64,000 nt of DNA from Acholoe squamosa (GCA_949317995.1 OX439037.1:23309182-23373181); one strand, 5' to 3'; counted from the first letter of the stretch, positions 20,295-34,944 are shown. Notes: generated by a model from the sequence alone, not told the origin. Numbers and translations: made by a program.

Positions 20295-23200
20295 ATGTCA
20301 GCTCTGGAGCATCAATGATTGTATTTAATATAGGGCAACTATTTTTACACTTCAGCCATAGTAGATCATTGAATAGTGATTGAATTCAAAATCAAATATA
20401 GCATTAAATGATTAATGCTATTACAATAGATATACTTAAATACATTAAGTGAACAGTTCATAAAGACATCAGGACCTTGATCAGATGGAGGATGTGCAGA
20501 TGTGCAGGTAGGCATCTGGCCCACGTCCGCCGTGGAATGGAATGAAACCCACAATACTCAAAATTAAGAATGTAATTGTAATAATTGAAAATTTGTAATC
20601 ACTGGATAGGAGTCTCAAGGGTCAAATAATTTCATAAATGTTTTTTTATAATCTTCCTCTATAAAAAAAAAAACATTTTCCATGCATGATTTAAGGAATA
20701 TTACATCACTATGGATTGGATTAAACATTTAAACGTAACACTTAGTTTTCTAACAGAGATATATGACTTGGACCTGTTCCAAGTCGTATTAATCTGCTTT
20801 GGAAGTCCCTCCAGTCCGACCTCACTCCAAGGTTACCATGCCTATCAAGGTAGGTACATAAAAAAGGTACTCAGGAGCCAGAGTGTAAGTAAGTTTAGGT
20901 TCCACAGCAGAGGTAGGTCAGGCTGGTCTGGTACCAGCAGGCTACCCACATAGGACAGGGGAAATATTCTAAAGTCTATCCACCACCTCACGCCAAATAC
21001 AGTCGATTCTCTGATAAAGACCTACTATAATTCAAATCTACATATAAACTATATACCGATAGTGGCTTTCTACACCACTGAGGATAGGGACAATATATTG
21101 TGGGTAGGATTGTGGAAAGCTTTTCTTTGTTGGGGACGTGGGAGTGTGAAATGGCGTCACGTGCTTTCCTGCAGATTTTACCCTATATGATGACCAATAA
21201 TACCAATTTACATCTTATGTCTTCATCAGGCGTTTGCCCAACCCATCAGTTTCTCAACCAACAGCTGGTAGGCAAACACTGTGTTCTGTGATAAGGAAAC
21301 ACATTGGCCTCCTGATGTGGCCCTATCCCAGAAACAGACCAGCAGTTGGAGCTGTGCCAGTATCTCGTTTTGTTTTTTCCTTCCCTACTTAGACCTGAAA
21401 AAGCATCATGCTGTAAATCAAACTTTGAATAAACCATATCATATGCCAAATCATCAAAGCGCCTCGGCCTCTTGGGCCTGCCTTTATAGTTCTGATGTTA
21501 GTTAGTTATTAAGTACAGGATACAAAAAGATAAGTAGTCAGCATTCATTGATCTAAACCGTTGGACGGAGCTCAAATAAGATTTGAGCTAAAAGTGTAAG
21601 AATGTAGGATAGCTGGAAATGTTTCATAATGGATATGAAAAACACATTATGTACAACAATTTAAACACAGAGAAATGAGATTAAATCTTCTCCCCAACAT
21701 GACAAAATCAAATTATAGCGCTGCACCTCGCTGGAGAGGATAGTAAATATCCCCTATGTGAACTAGAGGTACCAATGAGCACACGTGGTGGGAAGACTGT
21801 AGACTACTATGAATTCAACCTCTATGAATTCAACCTTTATGTTTACCCTATGGTCAAGCCAGGAAGTATTCTTCCAATCGACTTGCTGAGAGGTTTCATA
21901 TTGTAGCTATTTTTCCCTTCTTTATCCACCAATACAGCCACCATTTGTCTTGTGTAAAACAGAGTATACATTCTTTTTCAACTGTTCGTCTCTTAAGACA
22001 GCTGTTCAGTGAATATCCGGGGTTCCTCCGCCCCCATTCCATGCACATCACTACCTGGTAGTTTCCTGGAAATGTACTGGAGCACCAGTTCAGGCTTATG
22101 GAAACCTCTCAATCGATAAGAGGTGTAAACAGTTGATATACATTCAGTCAGTAGGCCATACCAACAATCCATTCTATGTTATCTTCGTATCTCGGTACTT
22201 GCCTGTATCTGAATGATAAGGGTAATCAAATGACATTGACCCTGTGCTCATTGGACGTTGGATGTTGTACATTATGTATATGTTTTACTACCTGTCATAC
22301 AAAGGTCTTACACCTCTATTGTGACGTACCGGACAATGACCGAAAAATGTAGCAATGTTATGATTCATAGGGCAAGGTTCGGGCAAACAAGGGGATAAGC
22401 AATATAAAGTACAATTGATAAAGAGAAAACAGGAACAAAAAATAAATCTGTGTGTGAACAGATGAGGAGAAAGGGCCCTCAAAGGTAAAATGTAACTTTG
22501 AAAATGGAATTCATCAGCTTTTAAAACGAGGTATAACAGTTGCAGATAGTGTCTCTAGTCATGGAGATATTGCTTTATGAAATGGGATAGTGCAATTATA
22601 TCGCTATAACCAATAAGCTATATCTCCCATTGTTTTAAGTATATCATGCATCTTATTTGCACAATATGTATAGTAACGCAAATCATTAATTAAACAAGAA
22701 AAATGTGACTCTGGGCCCGGGAAGGGTTTGCAGGCTTCTACCATTGTACACCCCCCCCCCCCAAACACAAGCTACAGTGGACACACTGGCACACAATTTT
22801 GGACACGGGAAACATCCATGCAGGCATCTGCCTGAACTGATGTGAGCGCTCCCTGGTCATATCCCCATGGATATGGACGGTGGAAAAATGTCCTTTTCAG
22901 TTTTGCCTTTATACGGGCATCGTGCAATGCGGCACTGGTCCTGCGTGTGAGATAAATTATCCACAGACTCCGCATGAACCTTTGCCTATAGTCCCCGGCA
23001 TATTATGTAGGCCTACTGACATCAGCACATCGATTTAACAGAGTATTCAGCTCAATGAATTCATGACTTTGTTTATAAAACACTCCCAACATGGTACCGT
23101 ATAGGTAGACTACAGGCCATGTTGGTTTGTGACATGACTGCTCTAAGCACATACTTCATATCCTACTGGTGTAGGTTCAGGGAGGTGCACTCCCTGGGTG

Positions 23201-23929
23201 AGGGTCACAATTAGAAGACAGATCTAGGACCAGTCAAAGTGTCGCAGACATTTCCACCCAGCAGTCGGGTGGAGGAATCCATCACTGCATTTCCCACCAC
23301 CTCCTGGTGATTTGATATGCATGTTACTACAGCCAATGCATGACGTCGCATGTGATGTCACCAGGTGAAAATGGTGTCACAAATGACATCATAGCCAAAA
23401 TGGCGCTGCCTGGGGAGAAAACCGAAACGGTCACTATGGTCCCGGCTGCTAAAGCGGCTTGCAAACCCTAAAAAATCACCACCTTTGTTCACAGCTTTTG
23501 ATATAGAAAAATATCAACACACCTTTAAAATATAAATCCTAATCTTTTTCTAATTGGAATGTAAGTTTTGTTGGCTTGGCAACACACCTTTAACAGAAAC
23601 CTTATTGAAGCCTCATTTTGGATTCAAAACATCCCATTTACATTCCAAATAGGCTACCCTATATAGGAGCCTAGACCTATGCCTAGTGGGACCACCATTT
23701 TGAATTTCACTGGTTATACCAAAGGTGGCAAAACACACTGATAAGACACTGTCATGATGGGTACCTTGTCCCTCGAAGTGGATGTTATCCAGGGACATGC
23801 TGGTTGCCATCTTATCAGCTTATCAGTGCATGTCGCCAGAACCAGCTTCACTCCCGCTTACACCCAATAGGAAATGCAAGAAAATAGAATATTTCTGAGG
23901 TAACCACGTTTTCCTATGTGAAAAGGTAC
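20295..23929. other. No gene recognised
   Basis: Contains a 12-C run at 22751-22762 and short direct repeats near 21810-21838. No supported coding region or RNA gene. Confidence 0.4.
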
Positions 23930-24030
23930 CTTAGAACAATTTCTGGCCTATTTTTCACATTTCTCTCCATTGTAGCTCCCCTAGTGGGCATACCCAGTTC
24001 TAAAAATCCCGCAGTTACGGCCCTTTCTCC
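23930..24030 (+). repeat. R1 family, partial copy (3' end only)
   Basis: Shares CCCCTAGTGGGCA and AAATCCCGCAGTTAC with the 3' part of R1 (complement of 9980-10030). The rest of the repeat is absent or too diverged to see. Confidence 0.45.
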
Positions 24031-27000
24031 TCATCTGCCCACATGTGATGAACGTCATTGACAGTGCCTCTACAGTTAAAAGTACCTTCAAATGAAGTGT
24101 GAAAAAAACTCTGGAATATTTGTATGTAAGCAAAACAAATTTAAAGTCACACATTTATACAGAATGTATAGGAGACATGGAAATTTGTAATATACAGTAT
24201 AGTCGTCTGGATGACCCCACTACTCTTTCTTAGACCCACAGGATGTCCTTTTTCATACATAATGGATTTGCTGATATTCATAGATCTCATGCAAAGACCT
24301 GTCTATTTCCATCCTACTCTGTTATGGGATGCTACAGTTTATGTTATGCTACAAGCCATGTATGGTCCATGGGGGTCTTGGCCTTCTGCGACAACTCCAT
24401 TACTTAATCTGATAATGTTTGACTTGTCCAAGCCCTGGGCTTTGTGCAGACAGAAATAGATTAACAGCTTTTCCTTTTACTGTTTTAGCACGTTTAGAGA
24501 ACAATGTTTCCCTTTTACTTCTAGTTTTGATAATGCCCTCTTGTACATTTTTACAAACCTCTGGATATCCTAAATTCGTATCACTTTATTCCTACAGAAG
24601 CCACAATTTCCAGCAAAATCAATGACGTAATTAAATGTTATACTCTTAGGGTCGCATCAGCAGCAGTATCAAGGGAATGAAAAAAAAACCCAAAAAACAC
24701 AATGAATATTGCAATAATAAGTCCGACTGTTTAGCTCTGAATTGTTTTCACATAAATCTATACTATAGTTAGGGAGATGATCTATCCTATCTACGCACAA
24801 AACCGATGTAGAAGGATGATTTATGGATAGGAAAGTCGTTACACTGCACCCTATTTGGCACATGAACTAAACGAAGCCACGGGCATGACTTTTTTTTGTC
24901 TGGAAGATATATGTGTGACCTAGTAACACTGCAGACAACTTACTTTGTAACCATACTATTCCGGTGCATATTTTACATCCCTAGTTTATTCTGCTAGCTC
25001 TCCTGCTCTCCCAGAACAGGTCCGAGCATGATGGAAAGTTTTAGCACTAGGTCTACCCTACAGATCATACACCTGAGTGACTCCACACCACAATACAAGC
25101 CTCATCAACTCCTTCTGTTGGCGTGAGGCCCAGCCCGTATACCTCATCACTCACCTTCAGCCCCCCGACACACCCTAGTCTACAGAGGATTTTATTAAGT
25201 GACGATTCCACCTGAATCAAAAACAACGGGGGCAATTAGATCACAACTACTACACAGTCCGATGGTCAGCCCAATATATTCTAAACCACATGTGTATACA
25301 TGCATGAAAAACGGACAAAAAAACGTCCTCAAGTTCAGCATTTCTTTAATCGGTCTTCCAATTGGCTCCAGTGGAAATCTTGTTTTATAGGTTCAAATCA
25401 AATCACTAAACATGGTATGGATTAAGAGTTTTTTTTTTATTAGTGATTATAACACCTAGAAAGGTAATAAAAAAAGGTTACTTTTAATCAGCGTATACTA
25501 TTGAGGGCTTTGTCGAATGATAGGGGGATAAGAATATAACCATTGCTATTTTCATTCCCACAAGATGTCACTGGTGTGTATCTCACCAGCACACTAGAGT
25601 TAATCTCATTATTACAGACTAATGCGAAAAAATAAACAGTCATGCTTCAGGCAATATTGGGGCCCACAGTAACAGGTACTGTCACTGCTGCTGGTATTTG
25701 ATGACTTTCTGATGAAGTGGGATCAGAGTGTGAGAGTGGGGGGGGGGGGTCGCTGGGGCATACCGCCAAACTGGGAGGGAAATCAAAATGAACCCTCAGC
25801 AAGACCCGAACAAATTCCATCTAGTTGAGAAATGATTCCCAAAATACCCATTTTCAATATCCTGTCATAGATATCCCTTTTCACCTGCCTGGTTATATGC
25901 ATCTTTTGAATTCACTCTCATAAATCTTCATGGGTCTTTTGACAACATATGAATGTAAAGAAAGGCACTGCACAGCAAAGCTGATGAAGTTATCCACAAT
26001 AAAAATCACAACATATGATATATTACTATTAATGAGCCTTTACTCCCAAGCCCCCTTGCATGAGTGTGTCAGAATTGACTCACAGATAAACCATAGGGCT
26101 TCAAGTCGGTAAGCCAACCCAACTACTGGGTGGTGATTAGCAATATTGGATTGGTTTTTACTTCGTTTTCACCTCAGGCGTTGGGGAAGTGATGGTTTGG
26201 GAAGTAATTTCCTTTGTGTGCCACAAGGGATTTTGACCAATTCCCTCTGGTTCGGCTAAAGGTGTAGACACAGACAAGGCCAGGATGGGTGCTGATTACA
26301 GGACAGAAAACCCTTTGTATGTAGTTCCAGAATACCTATAGCTGTAAGTTTTAAGGCATAATTAGTACCTTTCCTGGGTTTATTCTTAGGATTTGTAACT
26401 AGTTTTCTTTTAGGGACCGGGATGAAATATGTTGTATTTAACTGATGAAAGAAATCCGTCCTTCTTGTCAAAAGAAAAAAAATGTTATTGAGGAAATCTT
26501 TTTCACACATGATTGTTCAATTTGATATAGTATTGCAACAACAGTTTACTGAAGGCAGTATCATTCCCTTTGCAGCCTACTACCGTGTTGTAAATTCCAT
26601 ACTCATCGCAAGGTTGTATATATATTGTATCTCTGAGTGTAACTAGAAACGTAATGGTGTGGAAATGATTGATACTCTATGATGGATGTATTTCCTTTGA
26701 CTGAATAAAGTTTAAATCTTGTTGAAAAAAACAACCTTTTCTTACTATGTGACAACAAATTCCAAACTATTATGTTGGCCTGAGGCATGGCAACATAACT
26801 GAAGTATACAAAAAGTAATTATGAAAAGAGGTTACCAATATGAGTAACAATTCACTGAAAATTGAGGCAGTATGAATATCGATGTCATATATATGACTAA
26901 GTATTTAGTCAATTTGTCCTCATAATGCACTGAGGTAGTAAAATGCATCGTGACGACCCTACACTCCCAACATCTGCATGATGCATTAGAGCATTGCTGG

Positions 27001-28955
27001 AAAGTAGACTCACCATCACAGCATTGCTGCGACAGGACGGTCCAGGAATATGAACTAGAAAACACAATGCTCCCTTTAGAGGGTTAAACAGCCTTATCCA
27101 ACCTTGAGCTGCTCACTCACTGTCAGAGCTGAAGTACACAGAGGTACAATAGGTCCTGCTGGAACTGCTCCTGGTCTATGTATAGGGAAGGGCCAATGTA
27201 TAACAATGAGGGGGAATGTATCCACTTTAAGGCAGATCTTAATTTCCAGCGTGTTCATGAAATTCAAAGCAGTAAAGGGCAGTGCCTTTCAGGCGGTGGC
27301 TGGAGAAAGGAATAAGACTTCTCCCCATGTAAAGACAAACAAATAGAATTATTATAAAAACAGATCCCATCTGTTGGAAAGTGACCACTCCCTTAGTGTT
27401 GAGAGGGCGTACCTCTCTGTTGCCACAGCACACTGTACACAGTAGTGGACATTTGGTTACATGAGCTGCTCTTATGAGCTGCTCTGCCTACTATCCTTTA
27501 AGGCAAACAGATGTCTCCACTGTTAGTCCAGGGTTGTGTTCCTTGGTCGTCATGATGCACCAATGCAGTACTGGTGAGTTGACTCGCCATCACTGTACCA
27601 GAGCATCAAAGCCAACATTTAGGAGTGCACCCCCAACCCCTTAAAATTAGCATGATACTTACTGCAAAACCATGTGGTGTTATAGGTTGCCCTAAACTCA
27701 GGATGCGGCTTATACTTCAAGTTTATGGTAGATAAAGACTCATCAAAAGGCATTCATGTCTCGTGGCGACCAATGTACATGGTACATCATCAATTCACTA
27801 CACTCCCATGGAAGGGTTATTGAAGGTGTGAAAGGAAGTGTGGGTGGTAGAAGTGGGCAGCTAGCTTCATAAAGTGACTCATCACGACCAACGTTAGACT
27901 AGACATTGGCAGTAGTATTTAAACAACGTGCAATAAAAGTGATCATTCTATCAATCAATGAGTTCCTTAAGAATTAACTGCAGAATACACATTAAAAACA
28001 TACCTGAACATGGGACTCTGTGCTATATTTGTGGTTATATAACTTTAAAGCATAGCTATTTATTCTAATTCTATGGTCATTTTGATTGTGTTATTTAACC
28101 CATTCACTCGTTCCACGTCTGACATGGGATCCAAACGACCCATTACTCATTGAGTGGGGAGGGTGCAAGAGAGAAAAAAATCAACTAATCTGGGCGATAT
28201 TATTTTAGACCACACAATTCTCTGCTGATACCATGCCTACTTGTGCAGTCATTTTCTAGTTAAGCTTCAGCTAGGAAAAATAAGACCAGTTTAGCAATGC
28301 CACAGAGTCACTCCACATCATCCTAGTGAAAGGTCATAGCAACAGATGGTTGCCGGTTATATTCTTGGTATGAAGAAGACTTTTCCACTACCTCAGTATC
28401 TGCAGTATAGTTGGCCAATGTCATCCCTATGTACCTACGTAATACATGTATAATTACACGTATAGGCAACCACTAGCCAGGCAGACCTGTAGGAGCCCAG
28501 CAGTATTGGATACTCCTTATCCAACATTACCCTCTAACCACTCTGCTGTGCCCAGACCAATCTTCTCACTGTGTACAAATTAGCTAACCGTGAGCTGTTC
28601 CACCATGACCATATATGGCAGGGCCCGAGCTGCTCCCCCAGTAATTAAAGCTTATCTCTGCCTTAGGGCCTAGGTTTTTGTATCTGGAGTTCTTATTTGT
28701 CAGCTGAACTTTGCTGACAGGAGAATACAGCAAAAGAAGTCCTTATTACCTGAATAATAACTGAGAGGATTGCACTTGCCGTTATAAGTGTTGTATAAGA
28801 CATATGATGAAATTCACTTTTCACATATATATGTGCACTGGGACAAAGGTATTTTATGAAGGTCATGGGGACGGAATGTGTATATGGTGAGTGAGAAAGC
28901 TAGCTTACAAAACTCCTGTTATGTCAAGTGCAGTATTAATTAAAGGCTTACATAG
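24031..28955. other. No gene recognised
   Basis: Non-coding, with a 12-G run at 25738-25749, a T-run near 25431 and one member of the hairpin family at 27551. No supported coding region. Confidence 0.4.
27551..27609. repeat. GGTGAGT hairpin family, member 1
   Basis: Imperfect palindrome: GATGC...GCAGTACTGGTGAGT TG ACTCGCCATCACTGTACC...GCATC. Other members are at 33445, 37671, 46616 and 46727. Confidence 0.55.
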
Positions 28956-29183
28956 AGTATAGATTTCTTTCCTGTTCACAGATTAGTGCGCTGTGAGCAG
29001 CTCATTTCCTGTTTGTATGCAATATATATATTAACTGGTGAGCAGCAAGTCTAGAGGTAAGAGCTGTAGTGAGAGTCTGGCAGCTGTGGGGGCCCATCCT
29101 AGCAGTTCAGAGCAGCTCTTTGTATTCGCCAGGCTGTCAATAACCAACCTTAGCCTGGTGAGCAACTCACAAATGGGCTGTGC
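28956..29183 (+). repeat. Direct repeat R3, copy 1
   Basis: About 225 bp, diverged match to 30731-30956 in the same orientation. Shared blocks include CTGTGAGCAGCTCAT, GGTGAGCAGC, GAGCAGCTCTTTGTATT, CCAGGCTGTCAATA and CCTGGTGAGCAAC. Short frames inside are not conserved between copies. Confidence 0.75.
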
Positions 29184-30730
29184 TTGTACCCTCAGGCTGG
29201 AGGGGCGGGGCAGCACCACAGGAGTGGGTACTCCAACATGCTAGACAGGAACAATGGTCCACAACCGTATCCTGTAAATCATTACCAAGGCTTACGCTTC
29301 TGTAGCAAGAAATATCCATGAGTTGCCTCATAATTTGTGAGTCCGAAATTTGACTGCAATTGGCAATTCCTATATATAGTATATATGCATGCTGCCATAC
29401 ATGTTAGCTGTTTCTACACTGTTAGACTGCAGCAAGCTTTTTACAGTCAGTAGATTGCTTCTATTTTTGGAAAACAGTAGTAGTTGCTGTCAGTACAAAT
29501 CCAATGCCCCGATGTGGATTGCCCTGTACCTAGTACAGTGGTCTTTATAGCCCATTTACAATTGGGGCTGAGAGTATAACCAATTCAACTAGTAGTATCG
29601 ATAGCGTGGCTCCTAAGCTGACTTCTTAAGTGTACTGCCATTCTCTGCGAGTGATATAGATTTGTTTATTTCCGCAACATAGTACGCCTAAGTGGGTTCC
29701 AGTTTTGCGGAGGCATTTCAACTTCTACGAAGTGGCAAGACTTTCCAGTTAGTTACTGAAATATCATCAAAGCTTCCAAAAAAGGCACATTGACCTCTTG
29801 ATAGTTTTTGACAAGAGATAAGTCGGCATAAATCTTATACAATGGTTACATAATACACAGAGAATAACGTCAGTAGGTCATTACCTATCAGACCCTAGCA
29901 TAATCTAGAGGAATATATAATGTAATCGATATTTTGAATTCAACATGCATATTCAATTGTAGATAATCCATTGTTTCAGGAGGAAATCATTTTAAGCATC
30001 AACAGATGGCAGAAAATAAATTGCATGGCAAAAACTACATCTGTCTTGCTGAATTGCTACATATATGTGTTCATGTGTCGCGGCTACTAGCATTGGACAC
30101 CTATACGACTTCTGTCACACCTAGCGGTCCTCTATGACCCCTATGTCTTACTAAGTGTCGGATCCTGCACATTGGGGCCCATTTATAGCATAAAATATCT
30201 ATCGGGGGCTTTCTGTTCACGCCAGGTACAGGTCAGTCTTGCTGTTTTGTCACTACATTAGGTAAGAGCAGTGCATGTGGATTGTCAGACAGGAAGCAAT
30301 ATCGACGCAGAGCGCTTCCGTACACTCTCTCATTTGTGTAATTGCACCCTATGAACATAAATAAGGACATACTTCTTTTCCGTTGAAGGAAATATTCATG
30401 GCAATCATTATCACAAAGTATGGACGTCTTTATCACATAATACAGAAGTCAGTAGTACTGAATATGTTACTGCCCATGTATATATTTCCACGCAAAAACG
30501 AGTAACTGAGAGAGTGTACATGTGCTATACATGCCTTATAGGATAGAGAGGCTAATAGAAAGGAAATGCATCCAGGGGCATTAAAAGAAAAGAAAAGAAA
30601 TCCAATTCACAGGGGGACGTATTTTACTGAGCCTTTATGTACTCACTACTTTTTCAACACAGCAAAGAATGACAAACACAGTGGGAATTAGGTTAAAGAA
30701 TGTGTGGGTGGAGCACCCAAGGCGTAAACA
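29184..30730. other. No gene recognised
   Basis: Non-coding sequence separating the two R3 copies, with a short AAAAG repeat at about 30586-30600. Confidence 0.4.
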
Positions 30731-30956
30731 CAGTATACATTTCATTCCTGTTTACACATCAGTGCACTGTGAGCAGCTCATGTCCTGTCTATATATAGTA
30801 ACAGGTGAGCAGCTTGCCTGGTGGCAAGAGCTGCAGGGAGGGGCTGCCCTGGAACCAGGGTCTATCTTACTGATAGCTCAGGGAGCAGCTCTTTGTATTG
30901 ACCAGGCTGTCAATATCCAACCTTTGCCTGGTGAGCAACGCACAAATGGGATATGC
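30731..30956 (+). repeat. Direct repeat R3, copy 2
   Basis: Counterpart of 28956-29183, 1.8 kb downstream and about 105 bp before the piggyBac-like copy B. Confidence 0.75.
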
Positions 30957-31063
30957 TAGTAGTTAGGCTCTGGGGAAGTAGATATGAGGTAGGCACTCAA
31001 ATGATCTCAGACACAAACAGCTATCCAAAATCATGCCCCTTAAATCTTTATTGAGACTTATAA

Positions 31064-31780
31064 CCCTTAGGTGCCCAAGCGCGCTTAAATGCGCGGTTTT
31101 GGGCTTAAATGCATCTATATTGAATAAAATTTCCATCCATGTACTTCTACTGGTCCAATCTGCAAAGTTAGACCCTCCTAAGAAAGCTCATGACTTCACA
31201 ATTATGATACAACCATCCATTTGGCTCTATCCCCTTTATATCAGGCATGGGAAGTCAAAAACTGAAAGTCAGCTGTCATTTTATGTGGTTCATTAAAGGG
31301 GAACTCTCTAGGGAGCTAAAGGCTGACATGGTACCAAAATGATGGTGGATCATACACACATAGTTTCCCATACTCCCATTAGATCTTACAACAACAGTTC
31401 ATATCCATAAAGAGAAGTCATATTTGTTACTAACACCTTTTGTTTCCCAAGTTGCAGTGCACATGCAGGCAGGATCAGCTTTGACAGTTCTATAAGGTCT
31501 CAGTATTGCAGGGATTATGGCTATATAATTATATAGCACAAGAGAGACTAAAATACTATAAAATGACAACAAATGGAATGTTTTGGTAACTATGGTTACC
31601 ACACTTGACCAGAAGTATTATGTCCTTAACTAAAAGTCTTCCCTGCATTATGAGTATTGAGAAAATGTAATACAGAGCCCATATCAAAGGAGAATATCAA
31701 AATAACACATGACCTTATCAACAAAGTGATACAATTGTGAAATAACGTAAAATCTTCAAATAATTCTGGGCATGAAAGGG
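31064..31780 (-). mobile_element. piggyBac-like MITE, copy B (717 bp), inverted relative to copy A
   Basis: The reverse complement aligns along its whole length with 6279-6982; shared blocks include GCCCAGAATTATTTGAAGATTTTAC, AACCATAGTTACCAAAACATTCC and TTTGCAGATTGGACCAGTAGAAG (each cut here to its recognisable core). Both sides carry ATAA (31060-31063 and 31781-31784), a non-canonical variant of the TTAA target. A subterminal CGCGCTTAAATGCGCG palindrome is shared by both copies. No transposase. Confidence 0.85.
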
Positions 31781-31784
31781 ATAA

Positions 31785-34596
31785 AGCTGCAGGATGTCAG
31801 CCATCGGTGCATCTGTATCTCACAAAGAACAGAGCAAACTCTGTCCTACATTACAATTCTGATGTGGAAATGATGAATAAAGGCACATTGCTATTTCTGA
31901 TATATTCTACCTGTCATCACTTCATGGACAGAGAATATTTCGTGGACTCACCTGTGTTTCGACACGAGCCTTTATGTGCTGACAACACATTCTGCCACTG
32001 TTTCTGGTCCACGGTCTTTAAGTGGGAGTGGTCAGACGCAGGTTATAAATAGGATATTGTTCTTTCTAACTTCTTTTGCACAGTAGAATATTGCATGTTT
32101 ACTTGTTATCTAAAAGATCGGACAAAGGCTGGTTAACATTTACAGATTATAATTCCTGTGTCAAATGTAGTTTGAAAAAGAAACAACTTATCCAACAGAT
32201 ATGATGAAACATAGTGTCCAAGGAGCATTCGGGCAAAGGAATATTATGGCGCCTGCGTTAATTGTAGAAATCATGAGGATGGCAATAATGAATAATGGCA
32301 ACATGCTCTAGGCCTTATTACCTGTAGGGCAAACAGAGGAGACAGTTTGGTATTTGACGGATATTCCCCAGACACTGCGTGATAATATTAATTTAATTCG
32401 TTTGATATGGGCTTAAAATAACCTCTCCGCAATCCAGTTATGGGATCCATGTAATTTAGAAGAGACCTGGACAGCCAGCAGATGCTTTTATTATTTAAGA
32501 TGAATTATGTTTACTTTCAATTAATTAAAGACAAAAATGTTTAATGAAAAGGAAATTCTCCTTGTTATGTTTGGAAATTGATGGGAGAACAAGATATCAA
32601 ATCTGACTTCTCCTGGTTTTTGAAGATTCAGACATGTTGAATAATAAATGTTTGGTACTCACGACTTGGGCTCCCCTTGAAACGCAGACAACATACAGAT
32701 CTAACTTTCAGTTCAGATGTTTTCCAATTTTGTGATTTCACTTTAGATTCTATAGTGAATGAATAGGTTTAGAGTACATGTTAAAGTCCCATATCAGATT
32801 TAACACACAGGACATATTCATCAACATCAATATCACAGACCATCATTTCGTCGCCTTTGTGTAAGAAGGTTGTTTACAAGTGACCTTCTGGAAAAATTGC
32901 GTTTTCTTCTGGTTTAACATTATTCTATTTACGCTAACCTACCTATGTGAAAGTACCTACAGTCCTACAGTCCCCAGTGTAATATTGTTGCATCCACTTT
33001 GTCCCATCTCACCTGTAAAACTTGAAAAATGCAGCTACAACCTTCTTGTACTAAGAAGACGATTTATAGTCAAATGTCAAGTGAGTCGCACTTCAAGTGG
33101 CAAACATGGTTGATTCATAGAATGGTATTTATTAGTTTGAGAAAGAGGAGTAGTCCAAGCAGGGCATCTTTATCAATTTCATCTCCAGGGGCGATACAAG
33201 GAGATCCACAGAAGGCTTCAAACCTCTGGAGGAAGGAAATGATTGCTTCCTGGTTGACCCCCACCATGGAGCTTGAAAGGTCAAGGGTGGCCGTGTCAGA
33301 GCACACTGGCTGTGTTTTAACCCTCAAGGGACTGTTTGGTGCCTTAATCAATCACCCATTTTCCCATTTGTTACCATGATCCATGAATGTAGCCCTGCTG
33401 ACTATAATCTCCCGAGCTTCAGCCTTGTGCATACAGTGGCAGCTCCAATGATGCAATGTAGTGATGGTGAGTATATATACTGATAGACTCATCAGCTCTG
33501 CATTGGCACATCATGAAATGAAAGGAAAACCTGGAGCCACCATGCCACCTTTGATTACTTAAGGAAGTCTGACCAATGAGCCAGGTGAAGCATCCTGACT
33601 CCTGTCGTCAGCTAAATGTCAGGCTAGCATCTACCTGCTGACAGCTCTAAACTAACCGGTTTAACTGACGTTCTGGGGGAAAAAGTCTTTTCTTCTTTTT
33701 TTAAACATATAGGTCTATATAGCTACTATGAAAGTACTGAAGCTCTGTCAATGATTTGTGTGCCTACAGTTTCAAGTGCAATGTTTCCACTTTGTGCTAG
33801 AGTAAGTGGTACACTTCTTTTACCTCTCCTGCAAAACTTGAAAAATAGTTACCACCTTCTTGCACTAAGGCGACATTTTGTAGTATTAGTGGGAGAGGTC
33901 GATGGAAAGTTGTTTTAGTTAATCAGGTACACATTCTACCTGCTCCAGCCCACCTCACCAGATCTATTCCTTGTTACACAGGGTAAATAATTATACATCT
34001 GAGCAGGCAGGACCTCCTGTTCTACTTTTTAAAATTGAAAAAGAAAAAATATCTCATGCTATTCAAGTTAGGTAGAGAGAAATAGTCCTCTGCAGGTTTG
34101 GCTATTCAAAAAACATTATGTTTGGTTAGGCACAGCCCATAATGTTTCATGTCAATCCATTTCTTTTTATCCACGCCTCCCTATATATCAGCTCCAGGGC
34201 ATTTTACTTTTACCTTTCTTGTCCTTTTACAGCTTTCTCGTCCACGTAGTCCTGTCTCACATTAAAAAAACAATTCAGTACTTTTTCTGGATCTGATAGG
34301 TTTCAATACCGCAATGGTAATGTTTTGTACCATACAGCCCGGCATCCAGCATATGTGACAGTATCTGCGAAAAGGGCCCTTAGTGTAGGGTGCATTAACG
34401 TCCCTATTCCCAGTACATGTCACTATATGTTAACAGTGGTGGTTGCATGTCAAGCTCCATGAGTTATTACCTGTGTCTCCTTACTGGGTATTCACAGAGC
34501 AGACTATTTATAGCATGAGCACAGTGCACCTATAACAAAACCTTTCAGTCCAGTTCATCTCCTAGCCTCGTCTTCTCTGTCTTTACCAAAGCCATA

Positions 34597-34598
<2 letters not shown>
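31785..34598. other. No gene recognised; contains a diverged direct repeat
   Basis: About 140 bp at 32935-33075 recurs, diverged, at 33745-33890 (GTGAAAGTACT/C, ACTTTGT, CAAAACTTGAAAAAT, ACCTTCTTG.ACTAAG). A 78-codon minus-strand frame at 33115-33351 looks mildly protein-like but is unrecognised. A hairpin-family member lies at 33445. Confidence 0.4.
33445..33517. repeat. GGTGAGT hairpin family, member 2
   Basis: Imperfect palindrome: CCAATGATGCAATG...GATGGTGAGT ... ACTCATCAGCTCTGCATTGGCACATCATG. Confidence 0.5.

Positions 34599-34647
<49 letters not shown>
34599..34647 (+). repeat. (CT)n microsatellite
   Basis: About 24 uninterrupted CT repeats, 230 bp upstream of the GOGAT first coding exon. 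Confidence 0.95.
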
Positions 34648-34648
<1 letters not shown>

Positions 34649-34944
34649 TGTTTTTATTTCTGTCTATAAGAATCATGACAACTCTGACATTATGATAGTC
34701 ACCCAGATGGCGTTAAGAAGGTGCATTATGAATGTATGTCTACATACACCACCAGGGAGGGATAGAATGTGCTGTTGTGATAAAGATTGTACATGGCATG
34801 TAAAATTGTGAGGGAGAAGCTTAATCCTTGGCATCTTATTTATGGTATTCAACAGTCTGTATATATTGTCATTTCAGAGCGCCCTCACGCCACTGGTGGT
34901 CGTGACCAGAACTAGGTGGGAGGCGGAACCGAAACTAGTACAAT

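Noticed and set aside
33115-33351. 78-aa minus-strand frame
   Set aside because: Length is within chance expectation for this window and no family or splice context supports it.
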